Notes under the pieces: generated by a model
What the model was told of the DNA's origin: nothing
Database searches by the model: none
What the model saw: only the letters and a program-made list of their open reading frames with translations
In this document: piece after piece, positions 44,415 through 57,000 of the stretch
How positions within the stretch are numbered: the stretch's first letter is position 1
Layout: every line of letters starts with the position of its first letter
From: Apostichopus japonicus
Lineage: Eukaryota; Echinodermata; Holothuroidea; Aspidochirotida; Stichopodidae
Assembly: GCF_037975245.1 (NCBI RefSeq)
Contig: NC_092580.1
Coordinates: 24,695,001-24,759,000 of the forward strand
DNA length: 64,000 bases
Direction of reading: 5' to 3'
Position numbers and translations under genes: made by a program

Positions 44415-47105
44415 TCAATAGTGAGAAATAATTACAGTTTGGAGATTCCTTTTGAATACAGAGTAAGAAGGCTTATTCTTAACATTATCCTGGAGATTAT
44501 TCCACGTTTTTATAGCACGAATACGAGGATTAAAAGAACTTAAAGTACTTCGTTGGGATAAAACATGGGCGTTATTAAAATGGCGTGTTTGATGGTTGTG
44601 GATTAGTCTATTACTATATATAAAATCTTTAAAAGCCTCGGGTAGCAATCCATTCCATGCTTTATATGCAAATGTTGCAAGCTGGACTCTTATAATATCA
44701 TTTAGTTTTAATAAATTTAATCTTTTGTATAATGGGCTAGTATGATCACGTGGTGCAGCATGTGATATATGGCGGATAGCTCTCTTCTGGAGGACACATA
44801 GGTGATTAAGATTTGTAGAATAGGTTCCTGACCAAATAGTCGTGCAATAAGTTAATTGGGGTAAAATCAGAGTTATATAGAGTGTTCTGAGTATATTTGG
44901 AGGTAAATAATGTTTTAATTTGCATAAAATACCAGTATTTCTAGCCACTCTGTTACAGACTGCTGATATGTGATCACGCCAAGAAAGTTTATTGTCTATG
45001 TGTACACCCAAGAACTTAGTCGTGTTAACCCGATTAATAATTTTATCATTCATGGTAATACTGTGATCCCATCTGAATGAGTGACTAGCATTAAACACCA
45101 TATAATTAGTTTTTTCTATATTAAGAGATAATTTGTTTGCTGCAAACCAGCTGGAAAATTTAGTTAGTTCAGTAGAAACAGTTTTATGTGATGAGAGTAG
45201 ATCTTGGGAATCGAAGAAAATATTTGTGTTGTCGGCAAATAATATTGCTTTAGCAATATCGGAGACATTAACGATATCATTGACATAAATTATAAATAGT
45301 AATGGACCTAGTATAGAACCCTGAGGAACTCCGCAAGCGATTTTAGCAAGTTCGGATTTAGAATTTTTATATAAAGTGTACTGGTATCTATTTGAAAGAT
45401 AACTATCTAGCCAATTTAGGGTTGTTCCTCTGATACCATAAAAAAATAATTTACTTAGTAATATTTTGTGATCGATGGTGTCAAAAGCTTTGGATAGGTC
45501 GAGAAATACGCCTACACAGGTATTATTCTTATCAAGACTATTATAAATATTGTTGACTGCATCTGCTAAAGCTAATTCTGTAGAATGGTCAGGACGAAAT
45601 CCGTACTGCTCGTTATTAAGAACATTATATTTACATAGAAAACTGTATATACGATTAAACATTAATCGTTCAATGATTTTTGAAAAGACTGACAATAAAG
45701 ATATAGGGCGGTAATTCTCAAAATGACTGGGGTCTCCTTTTTTAAAGCTTGGTTTTACCTTTGCTATTTTAAGCTTATCCGGAAAAATGCCGGTGTTAAA
45801 AGAAATATTGCAGAGATGAGTTAAAGGCTTTACAATGTATGGGATTACTTGTTTGATAATACCTGGCTTAAAGTCATCATAGCCTGCTGCTTTGTTTGGT
45901 TTCACATTTGTGTGAGCAACTTTGAAAACTTCTTCTACTGTTACTGGATATGTAAATATGGAATGGCATACCTTGTCATTATTATGTAAAAAATGTTCCG
46001 CTTTTAGTTTAATATTAATCTTACTAGCGAGGTTATAACCAAGATTTACAAAGTATTTGTTAAAGTTGCTAGCGATGTCATTATCATTGCTAATTTCGCA
46101 ATCATCATTTTTAAAAATTGCTGGATATGATGAGTCTTTACCGTTTTTATTGAGAATTTCATTAATTGTACTCCAAGTACTGTTTACGTTGTTTCTACTC
46201 TGCTTGAATTTATCATAAAAGTATAATCGTTTGGAATATCGTATAACATGGTTTAGTTTATTACGGTACATTTTGTAAATAGACTTAGTATGTTCAGTAG
46301 GATTCTTCAAATAACGTCTAAATAATATGTTCTTCCTTTTGATTGATTTTAAAATGCCCTTAGTGATCCAGGGATGTTTTTTAGTACGTTTCTTTTTTGG
46401 ATTGAACACTTGAGTAGGAAAGCAATTATTATACGTAGTATTGAAATAATAGTAAAATGTATTATAAGCAGTATTAACATTTGGTTCGTTTAGGACATTG
46501 TCCCACGTAGTTTTCCCAATTTCAGAAGTGAAACTGTTTATATTATTATCACTGTAATTACGTGCATAGATGGGATTATGTTGTCGGCGATTAGTCTCGA
46601 GGGCATTGACAAACACTGGAAAGTGATCAGTGATATCAGTCACAAAAATACCTGATGAAAGTTTAGAATTACTATTAGTTATTATATTGTCAATCAAAGT
46701 TGAAGAGGTACTGGTCATTCTGGTTGGTCTTGATATTGTTGGATAGAAACCATTTGAGTAAAGGTTATTTAGAAACTCTGGTGATTTGTTTTTATCTAAG
46801 AAATCAATATTAAAATCCCCCATAATGTAGGAAGTACAGTTTAGCTGATTAATGGTAGTACAAATATTTTGCATGTTATAATAAAATTGTTCTAAAGAAC
46901 CATTTGGAGGTCTATAAACAATACCAATAATTATTTTCTCTTTAGAATTTGGCAAGTTTGCCTCAATAAATAAGGATTCAATGATATCGGTAAATGTTGA
47001 TAGATCTGGTTGGTGTTTAAAGTTTAAACCATTGTGCACATATAAGCAGACACCGCCACCCCTTCTATTAACACGATGTTTTTCTATAATTTCTATAAAT
47101 AACAC
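44415..47105 (-). CDS. LINE endonuclease-reverse transcriptase, 896 codons, N-terminus missing
   Basis: APE-type endonuclease motifs: GGGVCLYV (residues 16-23), YRPPN (64-68), GDFNIDF (96-102), TDHFP (159-163). The N-terminal catalytic Glu motif is absent because the copy is 5'-truncated, and the first Met lies in junction filler. RT motifs: NYRPISLLSVFSKIIERL (464 on), QYGFRPDHST (500 on), FLDLSKAFDTIDH (534 on), GVPQGSILGPLLF (592 on), FADN (623-626), KTNYMVF. The C-terminus has the usual LINE tail (AIKTWNNL...FKRNL). The frame is intact, so the copy is fairly young. The RT box has Asn where the second Asp of F/YADD is expected (AAC, 45230-45228). Confidence 0.9.
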   Translation of the reverse strand: MLFIEIIEKHRVNRRGGGVCLYVHNGLNFKHQPDLSTFTDIIESLFIEANLPNSKEKIIIGIVYRPPNGSLEQFYYNMQNICTTINQLNCTSYIMGDFNIDFLDKNKSPEFLNNLYSNGFYPTISRPTRMTSTSSTLIDNIITNSNSKLSSGIFVTDITDHFPVFVNALETNRRQHNPIYARNYSDNNINSFTSEIGKTTWDNVLNEPNVNTAYNTFYYYFNTTYNNCFPTQVFNPKKKRTKKHPWITKGILKSIKRKNILFRRYLKNPTEHTKSIYKMYRNKLNHVIRYSKRLYFYDKFKQSRNNVNSTWSTINEILNKNGKDSSYPAIFKNDDCEISNDNDIASNFNKYFVNLGYNLASKINIKLKAEHFLHNNDKVCHSIFTYPVTVEEVFKVAHTNVKPNKAAGYDDFKPGIIKQVIPYIVKPLTHLCNISFNTGIFPDKLKIAKVKPSFKKGDPSHFENYRPISLLSVFSKIIERLMFNRIYSFLCKYNVLNNEQYGFRPDHSTELALADAVNNIYNSLDKNNTCVGVFLDLSKAFDTIDHKILLSKLFFYGIRGTTLNWLDSYLSNRYQYTLYKNSKSELAKIACGVPQGSILGPLLFIIYVNDIVNVSDIAKAILFADNTNIFFDSQDLLSSHKTVSTELTKFSSWFAANKLSLNIEKTNYMVFNASHSFRWDHSITMNDKIINRVNTTKFLGVHIDNKLSWRDHISAVCNRVARNTGILCKLKHYLPPNILRTLYITLILPQLTYCTTIWSGTYSTNLNHLCVLQKRAIRHISHAAPRDHTSPLYKRLNLLKLNDIIRVQLATFAYKAWNGLLPEAFKDFIYSNRLIHNHQTRHFNNAHVLSQRSTLSSFNPRIRAIKTWNNLQDNVKNKPSYSVFKRNLQTVIISHY

Positions 47106-47190
47106 GATGATTTTCTATAATATGTTTTTCTATAATGTTTTTCTAATAATTCACGATGTTTTTCGAAAAAAAAAATAATGTTTTTCTCTC
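47072..47190. repeat. Reiterated filler at the LINE 5' junction
   Basis: CACGATG and TTTTTCTATAAT recur four to five times with small changes, ending in an A run and TTTTTCTCTCAG before the array resumes. Confidence 0.6.
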
Positions 47191-47335
47191 AGTTGGTATA
47201 AATGTATGTTCGTTTCTAATACGTATCGTTATCGTATCGTATCGTAAATATTATCACCATATATAGTATTCATTGATTGTCGAATTATTCTATTTTGTAT
47301 TGTTATGTAAATACTTTTCTTCTTTCCTTAATACA
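47190..47335. other. Array spacer remnant and AT-rich DNA
   Basis: GTTGGTATAAATGTATGTTC and GTTTCTAATAC match the 156-bp spacer, then (GTATC)n-like and unique DNA follow. Confidence 0.6.
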
Positions 47336-47450
47336 GGGAGTCTTCTACTTTGTTATGCTGTTGTACGCTTTTTGGAAGACTTCCTTCACACTTTAAATTT
47401 ACACGTGAAAAACAAATGAATAAATCAAATCAAATCAAATATTTTGTATA
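47336..47450 (+). mobile_element. LINE 3' end with hairpin and (AAATC)n tail
   Basis: GGGAGTCTTC pairs with GAAGACTTCC (47336-47384), then ACACGTGAAAAACAAATGAA and a TAAATC repeat tail. Only the 3' UTR is present. Confidence 0.7.
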
Positions 47451-47564
47451 TTTGAATTATTCGTATATTTTTGTATATTTTGTATATTTATATATTTGTA
47501 TATTTTGTATATTTGTATATTTGATATATTTGTATATATTTGTATATTTCATTTCATTTCATTT
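47451..47564. repeat. TTGTATATT-type low-complexity tract
   Basis: Tandem TTTGTATATT units grading into CATTTCATTTC. Likely expansion next to the LINE tails. Confidence 0.75.
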
Positions 47565-47910
47565 ATTTATTTGTTTTTCCACAGAAGTACAAAGCGGAGG
47601 GAAGTCTTCCATAAAGCTTAAAAGCTTAACAAAGTGGAAGACTCCCTAAAGAAAAAAATTAATTAATAAATACAGATTGAATGTTTGTTACATAATGTAC
47701 AGAAACTGCTGAAATAAATAACTCATTAACATAATTTAATATGATGATATCAAATCTTTTTTTAAACATTTCTTAAATGAATTTTTTGTAGCTTTAGATT
47801 TAACGGTATTGCTTAATGAGTTCCATAACTTAGTTGTACGGTTGCGAAAGCTGCGTGTACCTAATTTCGTATGATAGAAGTTGCAATGAGCATTTTATCT
47901 ATATTACACA
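47565..47910 (-). pseudogene. LINE 3' fragment with RT C-terminus and 3' hairpin
   Basis: The minus strand encodes a LINE C-terminus (KLGTRSFRNRTTKLWNSL then SFKKCLKKDL) before a stop near 47740, followed by the hairpin 47599-47646 and a (AAAT)/(GAAAT) tail. The R(S)FRNR..KLWN pattern is typical of CR1/Jockey-type ends. 5'-truncated. Confidence 0.75.
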
Positions 47911-48054
47911 AAATTTGTATATTTGATAATTAAATCAAATCAAATATTTTGTATATTTTGTACAAATCAAATATTTTGTATATTTTTGTACAAAAATTTT
48001 GTATATTTGCACGGGGAAAAAACAAAATAAATCAAATCAAATCAAATCAAATCA
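47911..48054 (+). repeat. AT-rich tract ending in an (AAATC)n tail at the satellite border
   Basis: AAATCAAATATTTTGTATAT repeats, then GCACGGGGAAAAAACAAAAT and (AAATC)n that ends exactly where the 165-bp array starts (AAAAGATCGGCAAAAGACG). Confidence 0.75.
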
Positions 48055-51000
48055 AAAGATCGGCAAAAGACGTCACCGGGGTTCGAACCACGGATGCAAA
48101 AGAGAGCCTCGATCATCAGCTCGAACAGTGCGCCAAGCCATCGCGCCACTGTATGGACTGAGATATTAGGTGGATTAAATAATACTTTCAGCTCCCCGTG
48201 TAGGCACTTGCTGTAAAAGATCGGCAAAAGACGTTACCGGGGTTCGAACCACGGATGCAAAAGAGAGTCTCGATCATCAGCTCGCTAAGTGCGCCAAGCC
48301 ATCGCGCCACTGTATGGACTGAGATATTAGGTGGATTAACTAATATTTACAGCTCCCCGTGTAGGCACTTGCTGTAAAAGATCGGCAAAAGACGCCACCG
48401 GAATTCGAACCACGGATGCAAAAGAGAGTCTCGATCATCAGCTCGCACAGTGCGCCAAGCCATCGCGCCACTGTATGGACTGAGATATTATGTGGATTAA
48501 CTAATACTTACAGCTCCCCGTGTAGGCACTTGCTGTAAAAGATCGGCAAAAGACGTCATCACCCGGGGTTCGAACCACGGATGCAAAAGAGAGTCTCGAT
48601 CATCAGCTCGCACAGTGCGCCAAGCCATCGCGCCACTGTATGGACTGAGATATTAGGTGGATTAACTAATACTTACAGCTCCCCGTGTAGGCACTTGCTG
48701 TAAAAGATCGGCAAAAGACGTCATCACCCGGGGTTCGAACCACGGATGCAAAAGAGAGTCTCGATCATCAGCTCGCTAAGTGCGCCAAGCCATCGCGCCA
48801 CTGTATGGACTGAGATATTAGGTGGATTAACTAATATTTACAGCTCCCCGTGTAGGCACTTGCTGTAAAAGATCGGCAAAAGACGCCACCGGGGTTCGAA
48901 CCACGGATGCAAAAGAGAGTCTCGATCATCAGCTCGCACAGTGCGCCAAGCCATCGAGCCACTGTATGGACTGAGATATTAGGTGGATTAACTAATACTT
49001 ACAGCTCCCCGTGTAGGCACTTGCTGTAAAAGATCGGCAAAAGACGTTACCGGGGTTCGAACCACGGATGCAAAAGAGAGTCTCGATCATCAGCTCGCAC
49101 AGTGCGCCAAGCCATCGCGCCACTGTATGGACTGAGATATTAGGTGGATTAACTAATACTTACAGCTCCCCGTGTAGGCACTTGCTGTAAAGATCGGCAA
49201 AAGACGTCATCACCCGGGGTTCGAACCACGGATGCAAAAGAGAGTCTCGATCATCAGCTCGCACAGTGCGCCAAGCCATCGCGCCACTGTATGGACTGAG
49301 ATATTAGGTGGATTAACTAATACTTACAGCTCCCCGTGTAGGCACTTGCTGTAAAAGATCGGCAAAAGACGCCACCACCCAGGGTTCGAACCACGGATGC
49401 AAAAGAGAGTCTCGATCATCAGCTCGCACAGTGCGCCATGCCATCGCGCCACTGTATGGACTGATATATTAGGTGGATTAACTAATACTTACAGCTCCCC
49501 GTGTAGGCACTTGCTGTAAAAGATCGGCAAAAGACGTCATCACCCGGGGTTCGAACCACGGATGCAAAAGAGAGTCTCGATCATCAGCTCGCACAGTATG
49601 CCAAGCCATCGCGCCACTGTATGGACTGAAATATTAGGTGGATTAACTAATATTTACAGCTCCCCGTGTAGGCACTTGCGGTAAAAGATCGGCAAAAGAC
49701 GTCATCACCCGGGGTTCGAACCACGGATGCAAAAGAGAGTCTCGATCATCAGCTCGCACAGTGCGCCAAGCCATCGCGCCACTGTATGGACTGAGATATT
49801 AGGTCGATTAACTAATACTTACAGCTCCCCGTGTAGGCACTTGCTGTAAAAGATCGGCAAAAGACGTCATCACCCGGGGTTCGAACCACGGATGCAAAAG
49901 AGAGTCTCGATCATCAGCTCGCACAGTGCGCCAAGCCATCGCGCCACTGTATGGACTGAGATATTAGGTGGATTAACTAATACTTACAGCTCCCCGTGTA
50001 GGCACTTGCTGTAAAAGATCGGCAAAAGACGTCATCACCCGGGGTTCGAACCACGGATGCAAAAGAGAGTCTCGATCATCAGCTCGCACAGTGCGCCAAG
50101 CCATCGCGCCACTGTATGGACTGAGATATTAGGTGGATTAACTAATACTTACAGCTCCCCGTGTAGGCACTTGCTGTAAAAGATCGGCAAAAGACGTCAT
50201 CACCCGGGGTTCGAACCACGGATGCAAAAGAGAGTCTCGATCATCAGCTCGCACAGTGCGCCAAGCCATCGCGCCACTGTATGGACTGAGATATTAGGTG
50301 GATTAACTAATACTTACAGCTCCCCGTGTAGGCACTTGCTGTAAAAGATCGGCAAAAGACGTCATCACCCGGGGTTCGAACCACGGATGCAAAAGAGAGT
50401 CTCGATCATCAGCTCGCACAGTGCGCCAAGCCATCGCGCCACTGTATGGACTGAGATATTAGGTGGATTAACTAATACTTACAGCTCCCCGTGTAGGCAC
50501 TTGCTGTAAAAGATCGGCAAAAGACGTCATCACCCGGGGTTCGAACCACGGATGCAAAGGAGAGTCTCGATCATCAGCTCGCACAGTGCGCCAAGCCATC
50601 GCGCCACTGTATGGACTGAGATATTAGGTGGATTAACTAATACTTACAGCTCCCCGCGTAGGCACTTGCTGTAAAAGATCGGCAAAAGACGTCGTCACCC
50701 GGGGTTCGAACCACGGATGCAAAAGAGAGTCTCGATCATCAGCTCGCTAAGTGCGCCAAGCCATCGCGCCACTGTATGGACTGAGATATTAGGTGGATTA
50801 ACTAATACTTACAGCTCCCCGTGTAGGCACTTGCTGTAAAAGATCGGCAAAAGACGTCATCACCCGGGGTTCGAACCACGGATGCAAAAGAGAGTCTCGA
50901 TCATCAGCTCGCACAGTGCGCCAAGCCATCGCGCCACTGTATGGACTGAGATATTAGGTGGATTAACTAATACTTACAGCTCCCCGTGTGGGCACTTGCT

Positions 51001-54000
51001 GTAAAAGATCGGCAAAAGACGTCATCACCCGGGGTTCGAACCACGGATGCAAAAGAGAGTCTCGATCATCAGCTCGCACAGTGCGCCAAGCCATCGCGCC
51101 ACTGTATGGACTGAGATATTAGGTGGATTAACTAATACTTACAGCTCCCCGTGTAGGCACTTGCTGTAAAAGATCGGTAAAAGACGTCATCACCCGGGGT
51201 TCGAACCACGGATGCAAAAGAGAGTCTCGATCATCAGCTCGCACAGTGCGCCAAGCCATCGCGCCACTGTATGGACTGAGATATTAGGTGGATTAACTAA
51301 TACTTACAGCTCCCCGTGTAGGCACTTGCTGTAAAAGATCGGCAAAAGACGTCATCACCCGGGGTTCGAACCACGGATGCAAAGGAGAGTCTCGATCATC
51401 AGCTCGCACAGTGCGCCAAGCCATCGCGCCACTGTATGGACTGAGATATTAGGTGGATTAACTAATACTTACAGCTCCCCGTGTAGGCACTTGCTGTAAA
51501 CGATCGGCAAAAGACGCCATCACCCGGGGTTCGAACCACGGATGCAAAAGAGAGTCTCGATCATCAGCTCGCACAGTGCGCCAAGCCATCGCGCCACTGT
51601 ATGGACTGAAATATTAGGTGGATTAACTAATATTTACAGCTCCCCGTGTAGGCACTTGCTGTAAAAGATCGGCAAAAGACGTCATCACCCGGGGTTCGAA
51701 CCACGGATGCAAAAGAGAGTCTCGATCATCAGCTCGCACAGTGCGCCAAGCCATCGCGCCACTGTATGGACTGAGATATTAGGTGGATTAACTAATACTT
51801 ACAGCTCCCCGTGTAGGCACTTGCTGTAAAAGATCGGCAAAAGACGTCATCACCCGGGGTTCGAACCACGGATGCAAAAGAGAGTCTCGATCATCAGCTC
51901 GCACAGTGCGCCAAGCCATCGCGCCACTGTATGGACTGAGATATTAGGTGGATTAACTAATACTTACAGCTCCCCGTGTAGGCACTTGCTGTAAAAGATC
52001 GGCAAAAGACGTCATCACCCGGGGTTCGAACCACGGATGCAAAAGAGAGTCTCGATCATCAGCTCGCACAGTGCGCCAAGCCATCGCGCCACTGTATGGA
52101 CTGAGATATTAGGTGGATTAACTAATACTTACAGCTCCCCGTGTAGGCACTTGCTGTAAAAGATCGGCAAAAGACGTCATCACCCGGGGTTCGAACCACG
52201 GATGCAAAAGAGAGTCTCGATCATCAGCTCGCACAGTGCGCCAAGCCATCGCGCCACTGTATGGACTGAGATATTAGGTGGATTAACTAATACTTACAGC
52301 TCCCCGTGTAGGCACTTGCTGTAAAAGATCGGTAAAAGACGTCATCACCCGGGGTTCGAACCACGGATGCAAAAGAGAGTCTCGATCATCAGCTCGCACA
52401 GTGCGCCAAGCCATCGCGCCACTGTATGGACTGAGATATTAGGTGGATTAACTAATACTTACAGCTCCCCGTGTAGGCACTTGCTGTAAAAGATCGGCAA
52501 AAGACGTCATCACCCGGGGTTCGAACCACGGATGCAAAGGAGAGTCTCGATCATCAGCTCGCACAGTGCGCCAAGCCATCGCGCCACTGTATGGACTGAG
52601 ATATTAGGTGGATTAACTAATACTTACAGCTCCCCGCGTACGCACTTGCTGTAAAAGATCGGCAAAAGACGTCATCACCCGGGGTTCGAACCACGGATGC
52701 AAAAGAGAGTCTCGATCATCAGCTCGCTAAGTGCGCCAAGCCATCGCGCCACTGTATGGACTGAGATATTAGGTGGATTAACTAATACTTACAGCTCCCC
52801 GTGTAGGCACTTGCTGTAAAAGATCGGCAAAAGACGTCATCACCCGGGGTTCGAACCACGGATGCAAAAGAGAGTCTCGATCATCAGCTCGCACAGTGCG
52901 CCAAGCCAACGCGCCACTGTATGGACTGAGATATTAGGTGGATTAACTAATACTTACAGCTCCCCGTGTAGGCACTTGCTGTAAAAGATCGGCAAAAGAC
53001 GTCATCACCCGGGGTTCGAACCACGGATGCAAAAGAGAGTCTCGATCATCAGCTCGCACAGTGCGCCAAGCCATCGCGCCACTGTATGGACTGAGATATT
53101 AGGTGGATTAACTAATACTTACAGCTCCCCGTGTAGGCACTTGCTGTAAAAGATCGGCAAAAGACGTCATCACCCGGGGTTCGAACCACGGATGCAAAAG
53201 AGAGTCTCGATCATCAGCTCGCACAGTGCGCCAAGCCATCGCGCCACTGTATGGACTGAGATATTAGGTGGATTAACTAATACTTACAGCTCCCCGTGTG
53301 GGCACTTGCTGTAAAAGATCGGTAAAAGACGTCATCACCCGGGGTTCGAACCACGGATGCAAAAGAGAGTCTCGATCATCAGCTCGCACAGTGCGCCAAG
53401 CCATCGCGCCACTGTATGGACTGAGATATTAGGTGGATTAACTAATACTTACAGCTCCCCGTGTAGGCACTTGCTGTAAAAGATCGGCAAAAGACGTCAT
53501 CACCCGGGGTTCGAACCACGGATGCAAAAGAGAGTCTCGATCATCAGCTCGCACAGTGCGCCAAGCCATCGCGCCACTGTATGGACTGAGATATTAGGTG
53601 GATTAACTAATACTTACAGCTCCCCGTGTAGGCACTTGCTGTAAAAGATCGGCAAAAGACGTCATCACCCGGGGTTCGAACCACGGATGCAAAAGAGAGT
53701 CTCGATCATCAGCTCGCACAGTGCGCCAAGCCATCGCGCCACTGTATGGACTGAAATATTAGGTGGATTAACTAATACTTACAGCTCCCCGTGTAGGCAC
53801 TTGCTGTAAAAGATCGGCAAAAGACGTCATCACCCGGGGTTCGAACCACGGATGCAAAGGAGAGTCTCGATCATCAGCTCGCACAGTGCGCCAAGCCATC
53901 GCGCCACTGTATGGACTGAGATATTAGGTGGATTAACTAATACTTACAGCTCCCCGTGTAGGCACTTGCTGTAAAAGATCGGCAAAAGACGTCATCACCC

Positions 54001-57000
54001 GGGGTTCGAACCACGGATGCAAAAGATAGTCTCGATCATCAGCTCGCACAGTGCGCCAAGCCATCGCGCCACTGTATGGACTGAGATATTAGGTGGATTA
54101 ACTAATACTTACAGCTCCCCGTGTAGGCACTTGCTGTAAAAGATCGGCAAAAGACGTCATCACCCGGGGTTCGAACCACGGATGCAAAAGAGAGTCTCGA
54201 TCATCAGCTCGCACAGTGCGCCAAGCCATCGCGCCACTGTATGGACTGAAATATTAGGTGGATTAACTAATACTTACAGCTCCCCGTGTAGGCACTTGCT
54301 GTAAAAGATCGGTAAAAGACGTCATCACCCGGGGTTCGAACCACGGATGCAAAAGAGAGTCTCGATCATCAGCTCGCACAGTGCGCCAAGCCATCGCGCC
54401 ACTGTATGGACTGAGATATTAGGTGGATTAACTAATACTTACAGCTCCCCGTGTAGGCACTTGCTGTAAAAGATCGGCAAAAGACGTCATCACCCGGGGT
54501 TCGAACCACGGATGCAAAAGAGAGTCTCGATCATCAGCTCGCACAGTGCGCCAAGCCATCGCGCCACTGTATGGACTGAGATATTAGGTGGATTAACTAA
54601 TACTTACAGCTCCCCGTGTAGGCACTTGCTGTAAAAGATCGGCAAAAGACGTCATCACCCGGGGTTCGAACCACGGATGCAAAGGAGAGTCTCGATCATC
54701 AGCTCGCACAGTGCGCCAAGCCATCGCGCCACTGTATGGACTGAGATATTAGGTGGATTAACTAATACTTACAGCTCCCCGTGTAGGCACTTGCTGTAAA
54801 CGATCGGCAAAAGACGCCATCACCCGGGGTTCGAACCACGGATGCAAAAGAGAGTCTCGATCATCAGCTCGCACAGTGCGCCAAGCCATCGCGCCACTGT
54901 ATGGACTGAGATATTAGGTGGATTAACTAATACTTACAGCTCCCCGTGTGGGCACTTGCTGTAAAAGATCGGCAAAAGACGTCATCACCCGGGGTTCGAA
55001 CCACGGATGCAAAAGAGAGTCTCGATCATCAGCTCGCACAGTGCGCCAAGCCATCGCGCCACTGTATGGACTGAGATATTAGGTGGATTAACTAATACTT
55101 ACAGCTCCCCGTGTAGGCACTTGCTGTAAAAGATCGGAAAAAGACGTCATCACCCGGGGTTCGAACCACGGATGCAAAAGAGAGTCTCGATCATCAGCTC
55201 GCACAGTGCGCCAAGCCATCGCGCCACTGGTGGATTAACTAATACTTACAGCTCCCCGTGTAGGCACTTGCTGTAAAAGATCGGCAAAAGACGTCATCAC
55301 CCGGGGTTCGAACCACGGATGCAAAAGAGAGTCTCGATCATCAGCTCGCACAGTGCGCCAAGCCATCGCGCCACTGTATGGACTGAGATATTAGGTGGAT
55401 TAACTAATACTTACAGCTCCCCGTGTAGGCACTTGCTGTAAAAGATCGGCAAAAGACGTCATCACCCGGGGTTCGAACCACGGATGCAAAAGAGAGTCTC
55501 GATCATCAGCTCGCACAGTGCGCCAAGCCATCGCGCCACTGTATGGACTGAGATATTAGGTGGATTAACTAATACTTACAGCTCCCCGTGTAGGCACTTG
55601 CTGTAAAAGATCGGAAAAAGACGTCATCACCCGGGGTTCGAACCACGGATGCAAAAGAGAGTCTCGATCATCAGCTCGCACAGTGCGCCAAGCCATCGCG
55701 CCACTGGTGGATTAACTAATACTTACAGCTCCCCGTGTAGGCACTTGCTGTAAAAGATCGGCAAAAGACGTCATCACCCGGGGTTCGAACCACGGATGCA
55801 AAAGAGAGTCTCGATCATCAGCTCGCACAGTGCGCCAAGCCATCGCGCCACTGTATGGACTGAGATATTAGGTGGATTAACTAATACTTACAGCTCCCCG
55901 TGTAGGCACTTGCTGTAAAAGATCGGCAAAAGACGTCATCACCCGGGGTTCGAACCACGGATGCAAAAGAGTGTCTCGATCATCAGCTCGCACAGTGCGC
56001 CAAGCCATCGCGCCACTGTATGGACTGAAATATTAGGTGGATTAACTAATACTTACAGCTCCCCGTGTAGGCACTTGCTGTAAAAGATCGGCAAAAGACG
56101 TCATCACCCGGGGTTCGAACCACGGATGCAAAGGAGAGTCTCGATCATCAGCTCGCACAGTGCGCCAAGCCATCGCGCCACTGTATGGACTGAGATATTA
56201 GGTGGATTAACTAATACTTACAGCTCCCCGTGTAGGCACTTGCTGTAAAAGATCGGCAAAAGACGTCATCACCCGGGGTTCGAACCACGGATGCAAAAGA
56301 TAGTCTCGATCATCAGCTCGCACAGTGCGCCAAGCCATCGCGCCACTGTATGGACTGAGATATTAGGTGGATTAACTAATACTTACAGCTCCCCGTGTAG
56401 GCACTTGCTGTAAAAGATCGGCAAAAGACGTCATCACCCGGGGTTCGAACCACGGATGCAAAAGAGAGTCTCGATCATCAGCTCGCACAGTGCGCCAAGC
56501 CATCGCGCCACTGTATGGACTGAAATATTAGGTGGATTAACTAATACTTACAGCTCCCCGTGTAGGCACTTGCTGTAAAAGATCGGTAAAAGACGTCATC
56601 ACCCGGGGTTCGAACCACGGATGCAAAAGAGAGTCTCGATCATCAGCTCGCACAGTGCGCCAAGCCATCGCGCCACTGTATGGACTGAGATATTAGGTGG
56701 ATTAACTAATACTTACAGCTCCCCGTGTAGGCACTTGCTGTAAAAGATCGGCAAAAGACGTCATCACCCGGGGTTCGAACCACGGATGCAAAGGAGAGTC
56801 TCGATCATCAGCTCGCACAGTGCGCCAAGCCATCGCGCCACTGTATGGACTGAGATATTAGGTGGATTAACTAATACTTACAGCTCCCCGTGTAGGCACT
56901 TGCTGTAAACGATCGGCAAAAGACGCCATCACCCGGGGTTCGAACCACGGATGCAAAAGAGAGTCTCGATCATCAGCTCGCACAGTGCGCCAAGCCATCG

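Larger units (their letters stand above)
44158..47190 (-). mobile_element. CR1/Jockey-like non-LTR retrotransposon, 5'-truncated, inserted in the 156-bp array
   Basis: It runs from a reiterated 5' junction (47072-47190) to a 3' UTR with a terminal hairpin (44203-44252) and an AAATAAATAGACAAATAAAT tail. The array spacer (GTTGGTATA) is present on both sides. Confidence 0.85.
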
